Assembly (NCBI RefSeq): GCF_011761345.1
Contig: NZ_JAASRY010000001.1
Coordinates: forward strand, 186,001-250,000
DNA length: 64,000 nucleotides
Reading direction: 5' to 3'
From: Thalassobacillus devorans
GTDB taxonomy: Bacteria; Bacillota; Bacilli; Bacillales; Halobacillaceae
Part shown: piece after piece, positions 42,152 through 50,444 of the stretch
How positions within the stretch are numbered: the stretch's first letter is position 1
Layout of the letters: every line of letters begins with the position of its first letter
Program-made: the position numbers and the translations under genes
The notes under the pieces: model-generated
What the model was told of the DNA's origin: nothing
What the model saw: the letters and a program-made list of their open reading frames with translations, nothing else
Database searches by the model: none

Positions 42152-42677
42152 TGAAGTCAGCAAAGAAATCACACAAGTACTTCAGCGTGTAGACGAGCGA
42201 CAGGCGGTGCAGTTGTCCGAGCAAATACGGTCCAGTAAACGTATCTTTATCTCTGGGGAAGGACGATCCGGACTAATGGGCAAAGCAATCGCGATGCGGT
42301 TAATGCATGGAGGGTTTGAAGTCTATGTTACTGGTGAAACGATTACTCCAAGTATCTCGGAAGGTGACTTGCTGATCGCCATTTCGGGCTCTGGATCAAC
42401 TGGCTCCATCGTACAATTTTCGAAAAAGGCTAAAGAAGCTGGGGCGAAGGTATTCTTAGTTACTACCAATCCGGATGCAGAACTGACGAAAATAACGGAT
42501 GGGGTACTGATCATTCCGGCGGCAACGAAAAAAAGACGAGCGGAAGAACCGAAGACCATTCAACCGCTCGGGAACCAATTTGACCAATCTGTCCACCTGC
42601 TTCTGGATGCCGTCATTATCCATGCATTGGACGATAGTTATGAGAAAATGACCGAACGCCATGCGAATATGGAATAA
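42135..42677 (+). CDS. hxlB: 6-phospho-3-hexuloisomerase-like (SIS domain)
   Basis: A 180-residue SIS-domain isomerase. GEGRSGLMGKAIAMRLMHGG (about 36-55) and LLIAISGSGSTGSIVQFSKK in pieces (ISGSGSTGS, about 82) bind the phosphate. PLGNQFDQSVHLLLDA (about 145) matches PHI proteins. It should interconvert hexulose and fructose phosphates made by the preceding synthase. GAGGTGA precedes ATG 42135, which overlaps hxlA. Confidence 0.78.
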   Translation: MRKIIDEVSKEITQVLQRVDERQAVQLSEQIRSSKRIFISGEGRSGLMGKAIAMRLMHGGFEVYVTGETITPSISEGDLLIAISGSGSTGSIVQFSKKAKEAGAKVFLVTTNPDAELTKITDGVLIIPAATKKRRAEEPKTIQPLGNQFDQSVHLLLDAVIIHALDDSYEKMTERHANME

Positions 42678-42692
42678 ATGGAGGTGAAGAAT

Positions 42693-43337
42693 TTGAGTAT
42701 TTTTGAACGATTGAAACAAGCGCGTATCGTTGCAGTTATTCGGAATGCTGATGAGGAAAATATTGTTCCCATTGCGGAAGCACTACATAAAGGGGGGATC
42801 CATGCACTGGAAATTACAGCAGAAACAGATCATGCGGCTAAGATTATCGAGAAAGTCTCAAGAGCTTTAGGTGATAAGTTGATGATTGGGGCAGGAACAG
42901 TGCTTGATCCAGAAACGGCAAGAGCTATGTTGCTTGCCGGCGCCACCTTCATCGTTTCTCCAACACTTAATACCGAAACGATAAAGGTAACGAAACGTTA
43001 TGGGGTCCCAAGCATCCCGGGAGCTTTCACTCCGACAGAGGTTTTGACAGCCTATGAACACGGGGCAGACATGGTTAAAGTGTTTCCGGCAGGAACAGTG
43101 GGGGCAGGTTATATCAAAAGTATAAAAGGCCCGCTGCCACAAATTCCGTTGATGACAACCGGCGGAATTGATGGCGGGAACATGGAAGAATATTTTGAAA
43201 ATGGTGCGGAAGTAGTCGGCATCGGCAGCCAGCTGGTTAATCCTAAGCAGTTGAATAAAGATGAGGACTACGATGAACTTGCCAAACGTGCAGCATCATA
43301 TGTAAAGAAAGTGTCTGCTATGTCTGTTTTTAACTAA
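42693..43337 (+). CDS. kdgA: KDPG aldolase
   Basis: A 214-residue class I aldolase splitting 2-keto-3-deoxy-6-phosphogluconate to pyruvate and glyceraldehyde 3-phosphate. RIVAVIRNADEEN (about 10), MIGAGTVLDPETARAML (about 62), FIVSPTLNTE (about 85) and the Schiff-base Lys in MVKVFPAGTVGAGYIK (about 130). TTG at 42693 is chosen because GGAGGTGA (42680-42687) lies before it; the ATG at 42678 is the ribosome-site region itself. It completes the KDG branch. Confidence 0.88.
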   Translation: MSIFERLKQARIVAVIRNADEENIVPIAEALHKGGIHALEITAETDHAAKIIEKVSRALGDKLMIGAGTVLDPETARAMLLAGATFIVSPTLNTETIKVTKRYGVPSIPGAFTPTEVLTAYEHGADMVKVFPAGTVGAGYIKSIKGPLPQIPLMTTGGIDGGNMEEYFENGAEVVGIGSQLVNPKQLNKDEDYDELAKRAASYVKKVSAMSVFN

Positions 43338-43375
43338 AATATGTAAGCGAATTCAATATCAGGGAGGATTTCAAA

Positions 43376-44398
43376 ATGAAAAAACTGACAGGTTTGTTGT
43401 TTATGCTGCTAGCTGGTGTATTGACACTTGCGGGCTGCAGTGAGGAAGGAAACGGTGCAGAAGGAGAAGGAGATTCGATTAAGATCGTTGCTGCCCACAA
43501 CCAGACGTCTCCTGAAAACCCTTACCAGGATGGACTCGTTGAATTCAAGGAAGTGGCAGAAGAGAAATCAGAGGGCAATATTGAGGTTGAAGTTCATGCG
43601 GGTACACTGGGGACTAGTGAGTCGGAATTAGTAGAAAAGCTCAAGCTAGGCGGGGCAGACGTGGTATTGGTGTCGCCAGGATTTATGAGTAAAGCCGGGA
43701 TTGATGAAATCGACTTGTTTGCACTCCCGTATGTTTTTGACAGTTATGAGCATTGGGAAAGCGTGGTTGACGGTGAAGTAGGAGAACAAATGGCTGATAT
43801 TATCAATGAAAAATCCAATAACGATTTTAAACTGCTTGGTTATTGGTCTGCAGGAGTACGTCATTACTATGGTAAAAAACCATTGGAATCCATGGAAGAC
43901 ATTAAAGGAATGAAATACCGTACGCAGACTTCCGGTGCGGTGGCTAACTACTGGAAGCAGACTGGTGCGGTACCGACTTCAGTAGCCTGGGGTGAACTAT
44001 ACCAGGGACTGCAGCAGAATGTCGTAGATGCAGCTGAAAACTCTTATCCTTATTTCGTACAGCAAAATCACCATAAAACAGAAAACGGGAAATATATCAC
44101 AGAAACCGGACACGATTACACCACACGTTTCTTACTGGTAAACGGCAAGAAATTCGATACCTATTCCGATGAGCAGAAAGAAATCATTATGGAAGCGGCT
44201 GAAGCATCTGTAGAAACAGAAAGAAAGTCAGTACTGGAGCAAGAAGAAGAGTATAAGGAAAAAGCCATCGAGGATGGGGCGGAAGTGAATGAAATCGACC
44301 GTGAGCCATTCATTGAACTGGCTGAACCAATCCAGGAAAAAACCGCTAAGGAAATTGGCGCAGAAGAAATGCTTCAAAAAATCAGGGAGTTGAAATAA
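43376..44398 (+). CDS. TRAP transporter substrate-binding lipoprotein (DctP type)
   Basis: A 340-residue secreted binding protein. Signal ends in the lipobox LAGC (Cys about 21). DctP-family blocks: IKIVAAHNQTSPENPYQDGL, GMKYRTQTSGAVANYWKQTG with the carboxylate-binding Arg (about 177), and GELYQGLQQNVVDAAENSY. It captures the acid sugar outside the cell. GGGAGG precedes the ATG. The hairpin after its stop probably makes it more abundant than the membrane subunits. Confidence 0.87.
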   Translation: MKKLTGLLFMLLAGVLTLAGCSEEGNGAEGEGDSIKIVAAHNQTSPENPYQDGLVEFKEVAEEKSEGNIEVEVHAGTLGTSESELVEKLKLGGADVVLVSPGFMSKAGIDEIDLFALPYVFDSYEHWESVVDGEVGEQMADIINEKSNNDFKLLGYWSAGVRHYYGKKPLESMEDIKGMKYRTQTSGAVANYWKQTGAVPTSVAWGELYQGLQQNVVDAAENSYPYFVQQNHHKTENGKYITETGHDYTTRFLLVNGKKFDTYSDEQKEIIMEAAEASVETERKSVLEQEEEYKEKAIEDGAEVNEIDREPFIELAEPIQEKTAKEIGAEEMLQKIRELK

Positions 44399-44418
44399 CA
44401 CCGAAAGAACCCTGTGGG

Positions 44419-44446
44419 TTAAAGGGCACCGAGGTGCCCTTTCCTT
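44419..44446 (+). terminator. Attenuating hairpin between DctP and DctQ genes
   Basis: AAAGGGCACC (44421-44430) and GGTGCCCTTT (44433-44442) form a perfect 10-bp stem, with CCTTTT following. It likely gives partial termination or 3' protection of the binding-protein message. Confidence 0.65.
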
Positions 44447-44471
44447 TTAACGTGTAAGAAGGAGGAAAACC

Positions 44472-44951
44472 ATGTTCATCAAATGGCTGGAACGTATCCA
44501 ATTGACACTCGGCATCCTATTTCTTTGTATCTTTTTCACAGCCATTCTCATCCAGGTTATCACCAGGTATATGGGAGTTTCGGTTGTCTGGACGGAAGAA
44601 GTGGCCAATTATTCGTTCATCTGGTCGGTATTTATGGGCGCTTCTGTCATGCTGAATCGTAGAGAACACTTCAAGTTTGATCTTGTCCTGAAGAAGTTAC
44701 GTGGGAAAAAGCGCAATACTTTATTCATTATAAACGATCTCATTTTGCTTGCCTTCAGCTTTGCTATTTTCTTTTATGGCATCCAGGCTGTTCAGAGTTT
44801 CTGGAATTATAACTGGGTATCCTTATCACAAATGAAAATGGGATATGTATGGGTGTCCGTCCCAATCATGGGAGGAACCATGGTTATCTATACACTTAAC
44901 CACATCATTCGTATCCTAAGGAATTTTAGTAGAGAGGAGGCAGTAGAATGA
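44472..44951 (+). CDS. TRAP transporter small membrane subunit (DctQ type)
   Basis: A 159-residue protein with four hydrophobic helices (LGILFLCIFFTAILIQVI, FIWSVFMGASVML, LILLAFSFAIFFYG, VSVPIMGGTMVIYTLN). The motif VVWTEEVANYSFIWSVF is characteristic of DctQ. AAGGAGG precedes the ATG; its stop overlaps the DctM gene (ATGA). Confidence 0.85.
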   Translation: MFIKWLERIQLTLGILFLCIFFTAILIQVITRYMGVSVVWTEEVANYSFIWSVFMGASVMLNRREHFKFDLVLKKLRGKKRNTLFIINDLILLAFSFAIFFYGIQAVQSFWNYNWVSLSQMKMGYVWVSVPIMGGTMVIYTLNHIIRILRNFSREEAVE

Positions 44952-46237
44952 TAGGTCCATTATTAGTAGGTTTATTTGTGATCCTGATGATCATTGGAAT
45001 TCCGATTGCTTTTGTCATCGGCATTGTAGCAATGCTAGGTATTATGAATGTTCCTTATATACCAGAAGTGACAGTCCCTGTAAAAATGTTAAATGGTTTG
45101 GACTCTTTCGTTCTGATTGCCGTGCCGTTATTCATATTGGCGGCTAACCTGATGAACAGCGGTCAAATCTCTCAAAAATTGATTGATTTTTCTCTATCTA
45201 TCGTCGGGCATATCCGGGGAGGACTTGCCCATGCTAATATTCTCGTATCCATGCTATTCGCGGGAGTATCCGGCGCCTCCCAGGCTGACACAGCCGGGGT
45301 AGGTAAAATACTGATACCGAATATGAAAAAGCAGGGGTATGATAAAGAGAATGCGGTTGCGATTACAGCTGCCTCCTCCACAATCGGTGTGGTAATTCCT
45401 CCGAGCATTCCGATGATTATTTATGCCGGATTAACGAATGTTTCTGTAGGTGCTTTATTCATTGTGGGGATTATCCCGGGGGTCTTAATTGGACTTGGTA
45501 TGATGACTTTGATATACATGCTGGCCTTAAAAAAAGGCTATCCTACCTATCAACGGGCATCCTTAAAGAATTTTACCAAGCAATTGATTGATACGATTCC
45601 GGCCATGATGACCCCGGTCATCCTAATAGGAGGAATCATCACAGGTATTTTTACAGCAACCGAAGCAGCCGCGTTCGCTTCTTTATACACAGTGGTGATT
45701 GGCATGTTTGTATATAGAACATTGAAGCTGAAGGACTTCCCACGGATTCTTATTGATACGATCACGCTAAGCTCGCTATCCCTATTTGCATTAGCGGCAG
45801 CCAATGCATTAGGGGAATTGATGAGTTATTATCAATTATCTGCATGGGCGAACCAATTTTTCACAGAAAATATCGATAGCAAATGGGTTTTCCTTTTAAT
45901 TATCATCGCTTTCTTTTTATTCGTTGGTACCTTTATGGATGCTATACCGGCTATGATTCTATTTATTCCGGTAATTCTGCCGGTATCAATTACCTTTAAC
46001 ATTGATCCGGTATTGCTAGGAATCATAACCGTTATGACGTTGGCAGTAGGATTGGTCACTCCGCCATATGGGCTATGTCTATTGCTCGCAGCTAAAATAG
46101 GCAACCTTTCTATTGAGCGGTCATTCGGAGCAGTACTGCCTTATATAGCGATCATACTGGTAGTCTTGTTCGGGATAGCATTTTTCCCTGAAATAGCATT
46201 CTATTTACCTGAAAAAATCAGTCCTGATTTATTTTAG
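44948..46237 (+). CDS. TRAP transporter large permease (DctM type)
   Basis: A 429-residue transport subunit with about 12 helices. GVSGASQADTAGVGKILIP (about 97) and VVIPPSIPMIIYAGLTNVSV in two pieces (VIPPSIPMIIYAG, about 150) are sodium/substrate-site hallmarks; FVGTFMDAIPAMILFIPVILP (about 315; written FVGTFMDAIPAMIL) repeats the pattern. Together with DctP and DctQ it forms the importer; last gene of the operon. Confidence 0.9.
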   Translation: MIGPLLVGLFVILMIIGIPIAFVIGIVAMLGIMNVPYIPEVTVPVKMLNGLDSFVLIAVPLFILAANLMNSGQISQKLIDFSLSIVGHIRGGLAHANILVSMLFAGVSGASQADTAGVGKILIPNMKKQGYDKENAVAITAASSTIGVVIPPSIPMIIYAGLTNVSVGALFIVGIIPGVLIGLGMMTLIYMLALKKGYPTYQRASLKNFTKQLIDTIPAMMTPVILIGGIITGIFTATEAAAFASLYTVVIGMFVYRTLKLKDFPRILIDTITLSSLSLFALAAANALGELMSYYQLSAWANQFFTENIDSKWVFLLIIIAFFLFVGTFMDAIPAMILFIPVILPVSITFNIDPVLLGIITVMTLAVGLVTPPYGLCLLLAAKIGNLSIERSFGAVLPYIAIILVVLFGIAFFPEIAFYLPEKISPDLF

Positions 46238-46436
46238 TTTGATTGATTGTTTTCCTGTGTGGGAAAGCAGTTTTATTGGAGTAGCGACAGACTGAAGAGG
46301 CGGCGGATGAATTCTCCGTGTTTGTTGTTCCTGTTTCTGCATGTGCTGTGTTTGGAGCAGCAGGCCCATTCATAGACACCCTGCAAGGTGTGTGAGGAAG
46401 GATTTTTTCCGAGTGGCAAGTGGAATAATAAGAAAG
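46238..46436. other. Intergenic region after the TRAP operon
   Basis: Contains a short Ala/Val-rich open frame (about 46300-46394, with FGAAGPFIDTLQGV) lacking a start codon, possibly a gene remnant. No promoter or RNA fold recognised. Confidence 0.3.
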
Positions 46437-46438
46437 TA

Positions 46439-46472
46439 AGGACTTCCGGTGGCGGAAGTCCTTTTTTTGTAG
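46439..46472 (+). terminator. Strong rho-independent terminator
   Basis: AAGGACTTCCG and CGGAAGTCCTT form an 11-bp stem with a GTGG loop, then seven T. It probably ends the TRAP operon transcript. Confidence 0.85.
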
Positions 46473-46489
46473 GAGCAGACTGCTTAATG

Positions 46490-46671
46490 ACCGTTAGAGG
46501 AAGCTCGGTCAGTTCGGCTGGTCATTATAACGGGTCTAAGGTTCATTATAGTAGTCAAACTCTGATTGGAGGGTCTTTATAAGCGGGATAAAGACCGTTA
46601 GCAAGAATATCCTTTTGAGCAGAGGTCTTTATAGTAAGGATTAAGGTTAATAAGAAAATGGGTTCTTATTC
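46490..46671. other. Intergenic cluster of small inverted repeats
   Basis: GGTCTTTAT (46572-46580) and ATAAAGACC (46588-46596) form a perfect hairpin, GGTCTTTATA recurs near 46624, and AATAAGAA/TTCTTATT (46649-46670) form another. They may be operators or terminators for the DUF2975/XRE unit. No gene seen. Confidence 0.35.
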
Positions 46672-46789
46672 AGCAGTTTCCCTACTGCAATAATCAACAA
46701 AAACATACCCCTAAATAATAAAAATTTATTGTAAAACGATAAATTTTGTGGTAAATTTTAACTGACATTAAATTAGTGAGGTGCTGTTT

Positions 46790-47269
46790 ATGAAACGGGA
46801 AACACTTTTTTTGAAGATTGCTGTGTTTCTTATGGGGATACCGGTTCTTGCTTTGTGTATTTTTGCGGTACCTGCCATCGCGCGTGGATTCTCTGAGGTA
46901 ATTCCGGGGATGGGTTATGTGCAATATCTTGTGTTTATTGGTTTATATGCTACCGCGTTGGCGTATTTTCTGGCGTTGTATCAGGCTTATCGGCTTTTGA
47001 GCTATATTGATAGAAGCGAAGCTTTTTCAGACTTGTCAGTAAAGGCGTTGAAGAATATCAAATACTGTGCCATTGCGATCAGTGGTTTTTATGTGCTTTT
47101 GATGCCGATCATTTATCTCTTCGCGGAGTATGATGATGCACCAGGTGTAATCGTAATTGGCATGATAATTATTTTCGGTGCCATGGTGATTGCGGTCTTT
47201 GCGGCGGTGCTTCAAAAACTGTTAAACACCGCTATTGAAATAAAATCAGAAAATGAGTTAACGGTCTGA
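46790..47269 (+). CDS. DUF2975 membrane protein
   Basis: A 159-residue protein with four predicted helices (IAVFLMGIPVLALCIFAVPA, YLVFIGLYATALAYFLALYQ, CAIAISGFYVLLMPIIYLFA, VIVIGMIIIFGAMVIAVFAA). DUF2975 proteins are nearly always paired with a small XRE regulator, as here (10 bp apart). ATG 46790 follows GAGGTG; a GTG at 46781 lies in the ribosome site. Function unknown; proposed to sense and relay a membrane signal to the regulator. Confidence 0.78.
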   Translation: MKRETLFLKIAVFLMGIPVLALCIFAVPAIARGFSEVIPGMGYVQYLVFIGLYATALAYFLALYQAYRLLSYIDRSEAFSDLSVKALKNIKYCAIAISGFYVLLMPIIYLFAEYDDAPGVIVIGMIIIFGAMVIAVFAAVLQKLLNTAIEIKSENELTV

Positions 47270-47279
47270 GGTGATGAAC

Positions 47280-47501
47280 ATGGCAATTATCATCAATATT
47301 GATGTCATGCTGGCGAAAAGAAAAATGAGTGTGACCGAACTTTCGGAGCGGGTTGGTATCACGATGGCTAATCTTTCGATATTAAAAAATGGAAAGGCGA
47401 AGGCGATTCGTGTCTCGACGCTGGATGCAGTTTGTAAGGCATTGGATTGCCAGCCGGGAGATATTTTGGAATACCAGCCGGATGAAGACGATCGTGAATA
47501 A
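47280..47501 (+). CDS. XRE-family HTH regulator paired with DUF2975
   Basis: A 73-residue single HTH protein (VTELSERVGITMANLSILKN, about 18-37, then CKALDCQPGDILEYQPDE). The C-terminal CQPGDILEYQ is the signature of the YozG-type group always found with DUF2975. ATG 47280 with TGAGGTGA upstream. It overlaps the DUF817 gene. Confidence 0.82.
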   Translation: MAIIINIDVMLAKRKMSVTELSERVGITMANLSILKNGKAKAIRVSTLDAVCKALDCQPGDILEYQPDEDDRE

Positions 47502-48315
47502 TTCCCTGCCGAACTCTGATGTGACTAAGGCTGTTGGCGGCAAAGCCAGAAAAGCGGTAGTACAGATTTTTCATTTTGGATGGAATCAAGCATTATCCTG
47601 CGTATTCCCAGTAGTAATTTTTGCCTCGTTGGCCATTACGCAAATTATCACTCCTCCAATACTGCCCCGGTATGACTGGCTCCTGATCATTTTTCTTCTG
47701 ATGCAGTGGGGCATGGTGCGGTCCGGTTTGGAAACGCGTGATGAATTGAAGGTGATCACTCTGTTCCACCTGATCGGACTTGCGCTTGAAATTTTCAAGG
47801 TGCATATGGGTTCCTGGGCTTATCCGGATGAAGGGTATTCCAAAGTTCTGGGAGTACCTTTGTATAGTGGGTTTATGTATGCGAGTGTAGCGAGTTACCT
47901 TTGCCAGGCGTGGCGCAGGTTGAAGGTAGAGCTGGTCCAGTGGCCCCCATTTTGGGTGGTGGGCAGTTTGGCAGCCGCTATCTACCTGAATTTTTTCACG
48001 CACCATTTCTGGATGGATGTGCGCTGGATACTATCCGGACTCGTAATCCTACTCTTCTGGCGTTCGTGGGTGACTTATTTGGTTAATGGCAGCCGCTACC
48101 GTATGCCGCTTGCTCTTTCGTTTGTGCTGATTGGATTTTTTATCTGGGTCGCTGAAAATATTGCGACGTTTTTCGGAGCATGGGAGTATCCGAATCAAAC
48201 AGAAGCGTGGAGTCTTGTCCATCTCGGAAAGGTGAGTTCCTGGTTGTTATTAGTAATTGTCAGTTTTCTGATCGTGGCGACATTGAAGCAAGTAAAAGGG
48301 AATATTAGTAAGTAG
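47482..48315 (+). CDS. DUF817 membrane protein
   Basis: A 277-residue protein with about eight helices. The DUF817 hallmarks are FEIFKVHMGSWAYPDEGY-like (EIFKVHMGSWAYPDEGY, about 110), PLYSGFMYASVASYLCQAW (about 135) and WVAENIATFFGAWEYPNQ (about 237). Function of the family is unknown, possibly a carotenoid-like membrane enzyme. ATG 47482 lies inside the XRE gene end; a clear ribosome site is not seen, so the exact start is unsure. Confidence 0.78.
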   Translation: MKTIVNNSLPNSDVTKAVGGKARKAVVQIFHFGWNQALSCVFPVVIFASLAITQIITPPILPRYDWLLIIFLLMQWGMVRSGLETRDELKVITLFHLIGLALEIFKVHMGSWAYPDEGYSKVLGVPLYSGFMYASVASYLCQAWRRLKVELVQWPPFWVVGSLAAAIYLNFFTHHFWMDVRWILSGLVILLFWRSWVTYLVNGSRYRMPLALSFVLIGFFIWVAENIATFFGAWEYPNQTEAWSLVHLGKVSSWLLLVIVSFLIVATLKQVKGNISK

Positions 48316-48340
48316 TCTGAAGTGTTTTTTTGACGAAAAA

Positions 48341-48368
48341 ACAATGTATGCATCGATGTTTACATTGT
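48341..48368. other. Small inverted repeat
   Basis: ACAATGTA and TACATTGT pair around a 12-base loop, between DUF817 and the terminator at 48502; no T-tract. Confidence 0.35.
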
Positions 48369-48501
48369 GAAAAGTGTTACGTTTGATCTTTAGTGGGAAA
48401 AGTCTCAAAAAAGTATAGCTTGTCAAAATTCCTTCATTGTTTCTCCATGAATCTTGATAGTTTATCTTCATGATGGAAGTATCACATAAAGCATGCATAC
48501 G

Positions 48502-48540
48502 ATAGCACCTTTTTTCTCAGAAAAGGTGCTATTTCTATTT
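48502..48540 (+). terminator. Rho-independent terminator
   Basis: ATAGCACCTTTT and AAAAGGTGCTAT form a perfect 12-bp stem (48502-48513, 48521-48532), followed by TTCTATTTTT. Confidence 0.8.
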
Positions 48541-48580
48541 TTATGGAAAGTAATTTGAAAGACATTTCTTCTATTAAATG

Positions 48581-48610
48581 GTCATGCTTTTTAATAGAGT
48601 GACATAAGCT
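48581..48610 (+). promoter_or_regulatory. Sigma-E type promoter of spoIIP
   Basis: GTCATGCT (48581-48588), 14-bp spacer, CATAAGCT (48603-48610) resembles the mother-cell sigma-E pattern. spoIIP of B. subtilis is under sigma-E control, which agrees. Confidence 0.5.
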
Positions 48611-48646
48611 AGACTATTAAAGTTTCTAGCGGGGGAGATGAAGTGC

Positions 48647-49816
48647 ATGCTGCCAAAAATCCCTGGTCACTACATACGCAGGGGAAGAAACGTCTTGTTG
48701 TGGGTGTTTTTATCAATGCTATTAACCGGTATCCTGCTATCTGTATCGGTTACATTCAGTAGTTTAAAAGACCATTTGTCCTCAACCATTGTTCGTTCTG
48801 TATCAGAAGCCCTCCCCAGCGAAGCGTTTCTATTTCTTATGGCTCGAGAAATGACTTCTTTACGGATACATTATCCTGACCAATTGACTGGTGAGTTTGA
48901 TTTACTGAAAATGGCTACCGATGTGGAATTAGGCGACATTCGCACCTTACTAGGGAGGGAACTGCCTGGTTTGGAAAGATATCATACAGAGATAGCGATT
49001 GCCGGGAAGGGTACCAACTTCAGTAATATACCGATTGAGTCCCCACCTCCAAGTGAGGAGCAGTTAAATAGCAGGGAAGTCGATCAGGACGAACTGGATG
49101 CTGCAAAAGAGAAGGAAGACGAAGAAGAAAAAAGGGAGCGCCAGGTTATTGAAGATAAATCCGTGCTGATTTATCACTCCCATAGCTGGGAAGCATTCAA
49201 CCCGCTGTTAACCGGGGAGTCAAACCAGGATGCATCCAGCACGAATCCAGACGTCAATGTAATTGCGGTGGGCAGTAAACTAAAAAAAGAGTTGGAAACT
49301 CGGGGAATTGGAGCTGTCCATGATAGAACTGATATGACCAGGGGGTTGAAGGAAAAGGGCTGGAATTATAATCATTCCTATGTTTTATCTCGGGAACTTG
49401 TCCAAGAGGCACTGGCTCAAGACGATCGTTTGACGTATTTAGTTGATATCCATCGGGACTCACAACCAAAGAAGATAACCACCCAAACGATCAACGGTAT
49501 CGAATATGCCCGTTTATTTTTTATCGTAGGAAAAGAAAATGAAAATTTCGAGAAAAATCTTGCTATTGCTAAAGAAATTCACGAGGCCCTTGAAAGTCAA
49601 TATCCGGGAATCAGTCGTGGGGTCTTCATTAAAACAAAGATGGAGGGTAATGGTATTTACAACCAGGATTTAACCGAGCGGGCTATGCTCCTGGAATTCG
49701 GTGGAGTCGACAATAATCTTACGGAGTTATACAATTCCATCGAAGCTTTTGCTGATGTCTTTGCTGATTACTACTACCAGGATGCCGAGACAGTCGATGC
49801 CAAGGTCTCTGAATGA
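48647..49816 (+). CDS. spoIIP: Stage II sporulation protein P
   Basis: A 389-residue mother-cell membrane-anchored hydrolase acting with SpoIID and SpoIIM during engulfment. One N-terminal helix (VLLWVFLSMLLTGILLSVSV), a linker, then the SpoIIP catalytic domain (about 170-380) with VLIYHSHSWEAFNPLL (zinc His and Glu), YLVDIHRDSQPKK (second His) and LTERAMLLEFGGVDNNLTEL in pieces (RAMLLEFGGVDNN). ATG 48647 is chosen because GGGGGAG lies nine bases before; the ATG at 48638 overlaps it. It is not beside gpr, where the standard spoIIP lies, so this could be a second copy. Confidence 0.9.
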   Translation: MLPKIPGHYIRRGRNVLLWVFLSMLLTGILLSVSVTFSSLKDHLSSTIVRSVSEALPSEAFLFLMAREMTSLRIHYPDQLTGEFDLLKMATDVELGDIRTLLGRELPGLERYHTEIAIAGKGTNFSNIPIESPPPSEEQLNSREVDQDELDAAKEKEDEEEKRERQVIEDKSVLIYHSHSWEAFNPLLTGESNQDASSTNPDVNVIAVGSKLKKELETRGIGAVHDRTDMTRGLKEKGWNYNHSYVLSRELVQEALAQDDRLTYLVDIHRDSQPKKITTQTINGIEYARLFFIVGKENENFEKNLAIAKEIHEALESQYPGISRGVFIKTKMEGNGIYNQDLTERAMLLEFGGVDNNLTELYNSIEAFADVFADYYYQDAETVDAKVSE

Positions 49817-49818
49817 TA

Positions 49819-49842
49819 CGGTTAACAAACGATTAACCATTT
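49819..49842. terminator. Weak hairpin between convergent genes
   Basis: GGTTAA (49820-49825) and TTAACC (49833-49838) with ATTTTG downstream. Confidence 0.4.
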
Positions 49843-49872
49843 TGATAGGAGATACTTACTTAAACTGGTTTT

Positions 49873-50208
49873 TCAAGTAAAGTACCAGGTGAATGTAACC
49901 ATAACTGTAATTAAAAAGCCTAGTATCCCAAAGAAAGTTACAAATGCTCGTTTGTTCTCTTTACTTTCTAACCTTTCATATTCTGAATAGGTGATTTCTT
50001 TTGTTGCAAAACTTAACCCGTTTGGGTTGGGAGCAACAGGATAAAGATTGCCAGTCTCATCCTCTAATATGATTTTATTGGTCCAATCCTCATCTGTTTG
50101 TCCAGGAATTTCACTGTATGAATGAGCTAATTTATACAGTGATTTTTCCTTAATTTCCTGTCTGTATTTATCTTGTTCCTGTTCAATGAAATTAGTAGAT
50201 ATACACAT
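49873..50208 (-). CDS. Small C-tail-anchored protein, unknown
   Basis: A 111-residue protein with a charged soluble part (LYKLAHSYSEIPGQTDEDWT, then KIILEDETGNLYPVAPNPNG) and one C-terminal helix (FVTFFGILGFLITVMVTFTWY). AGAGGAG lies seven bases before the ATG. Stand-alone, convergent with spoIIP. No family recognised. Confidence 0.6.
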   Translation of the reverse strand: MCISTNFIEQEQDKYRQEIKEKSLYKLAHSYSEIPGQTDEDWTNKIILEDETGNLYPVAPNPNGLSFATKEITYSEYERLESKENKRAFVTFFGILGFLITVMVTFTWYFT

Positions 50209-50354
50209 ATAATCTCCTCTTTTACTTACGGGGATAAATTTCTTTCAACCATATATTTTAACTTTATGCGAATATATTGCGTGGGTACAACTTTTATTTT
50301 ATAGTATGCCTGCTATTAACTTCTTGTTATTAAATCTCTTTTAGGGGGGAGGTT

Positions 50355-50397
50355 GACGCAATTACAATTAAATATTATAATTCGTAATCATTACGTT
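50355..50397 (+). promoter_or_regulatory. Zur-controlled promoter of the 118-residue gene
   Basis: TTGACG (50355-50360), 17-bp spacer and TATAAT (50378-50383), followed directly by the palindrome CGTAATCATTACG (50385-50397) inside an AATTCG...CGTTTT frame that matches the Bacillus Zur box. Zinc-bound Zur would cover the transcription start. Confidence 0.75.
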
Positions 50398-50444
50398 TTG
50401 TGTGATGCCATTCAATAATTATCGTTTAGGGAGAGATGATTAAC

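Noticed and set aside
46300-46394. Short Ala/Val-rich open frame after the TRAP operon
   Set aside because: No start codon and too short to assign; kept only as a possible remnant.
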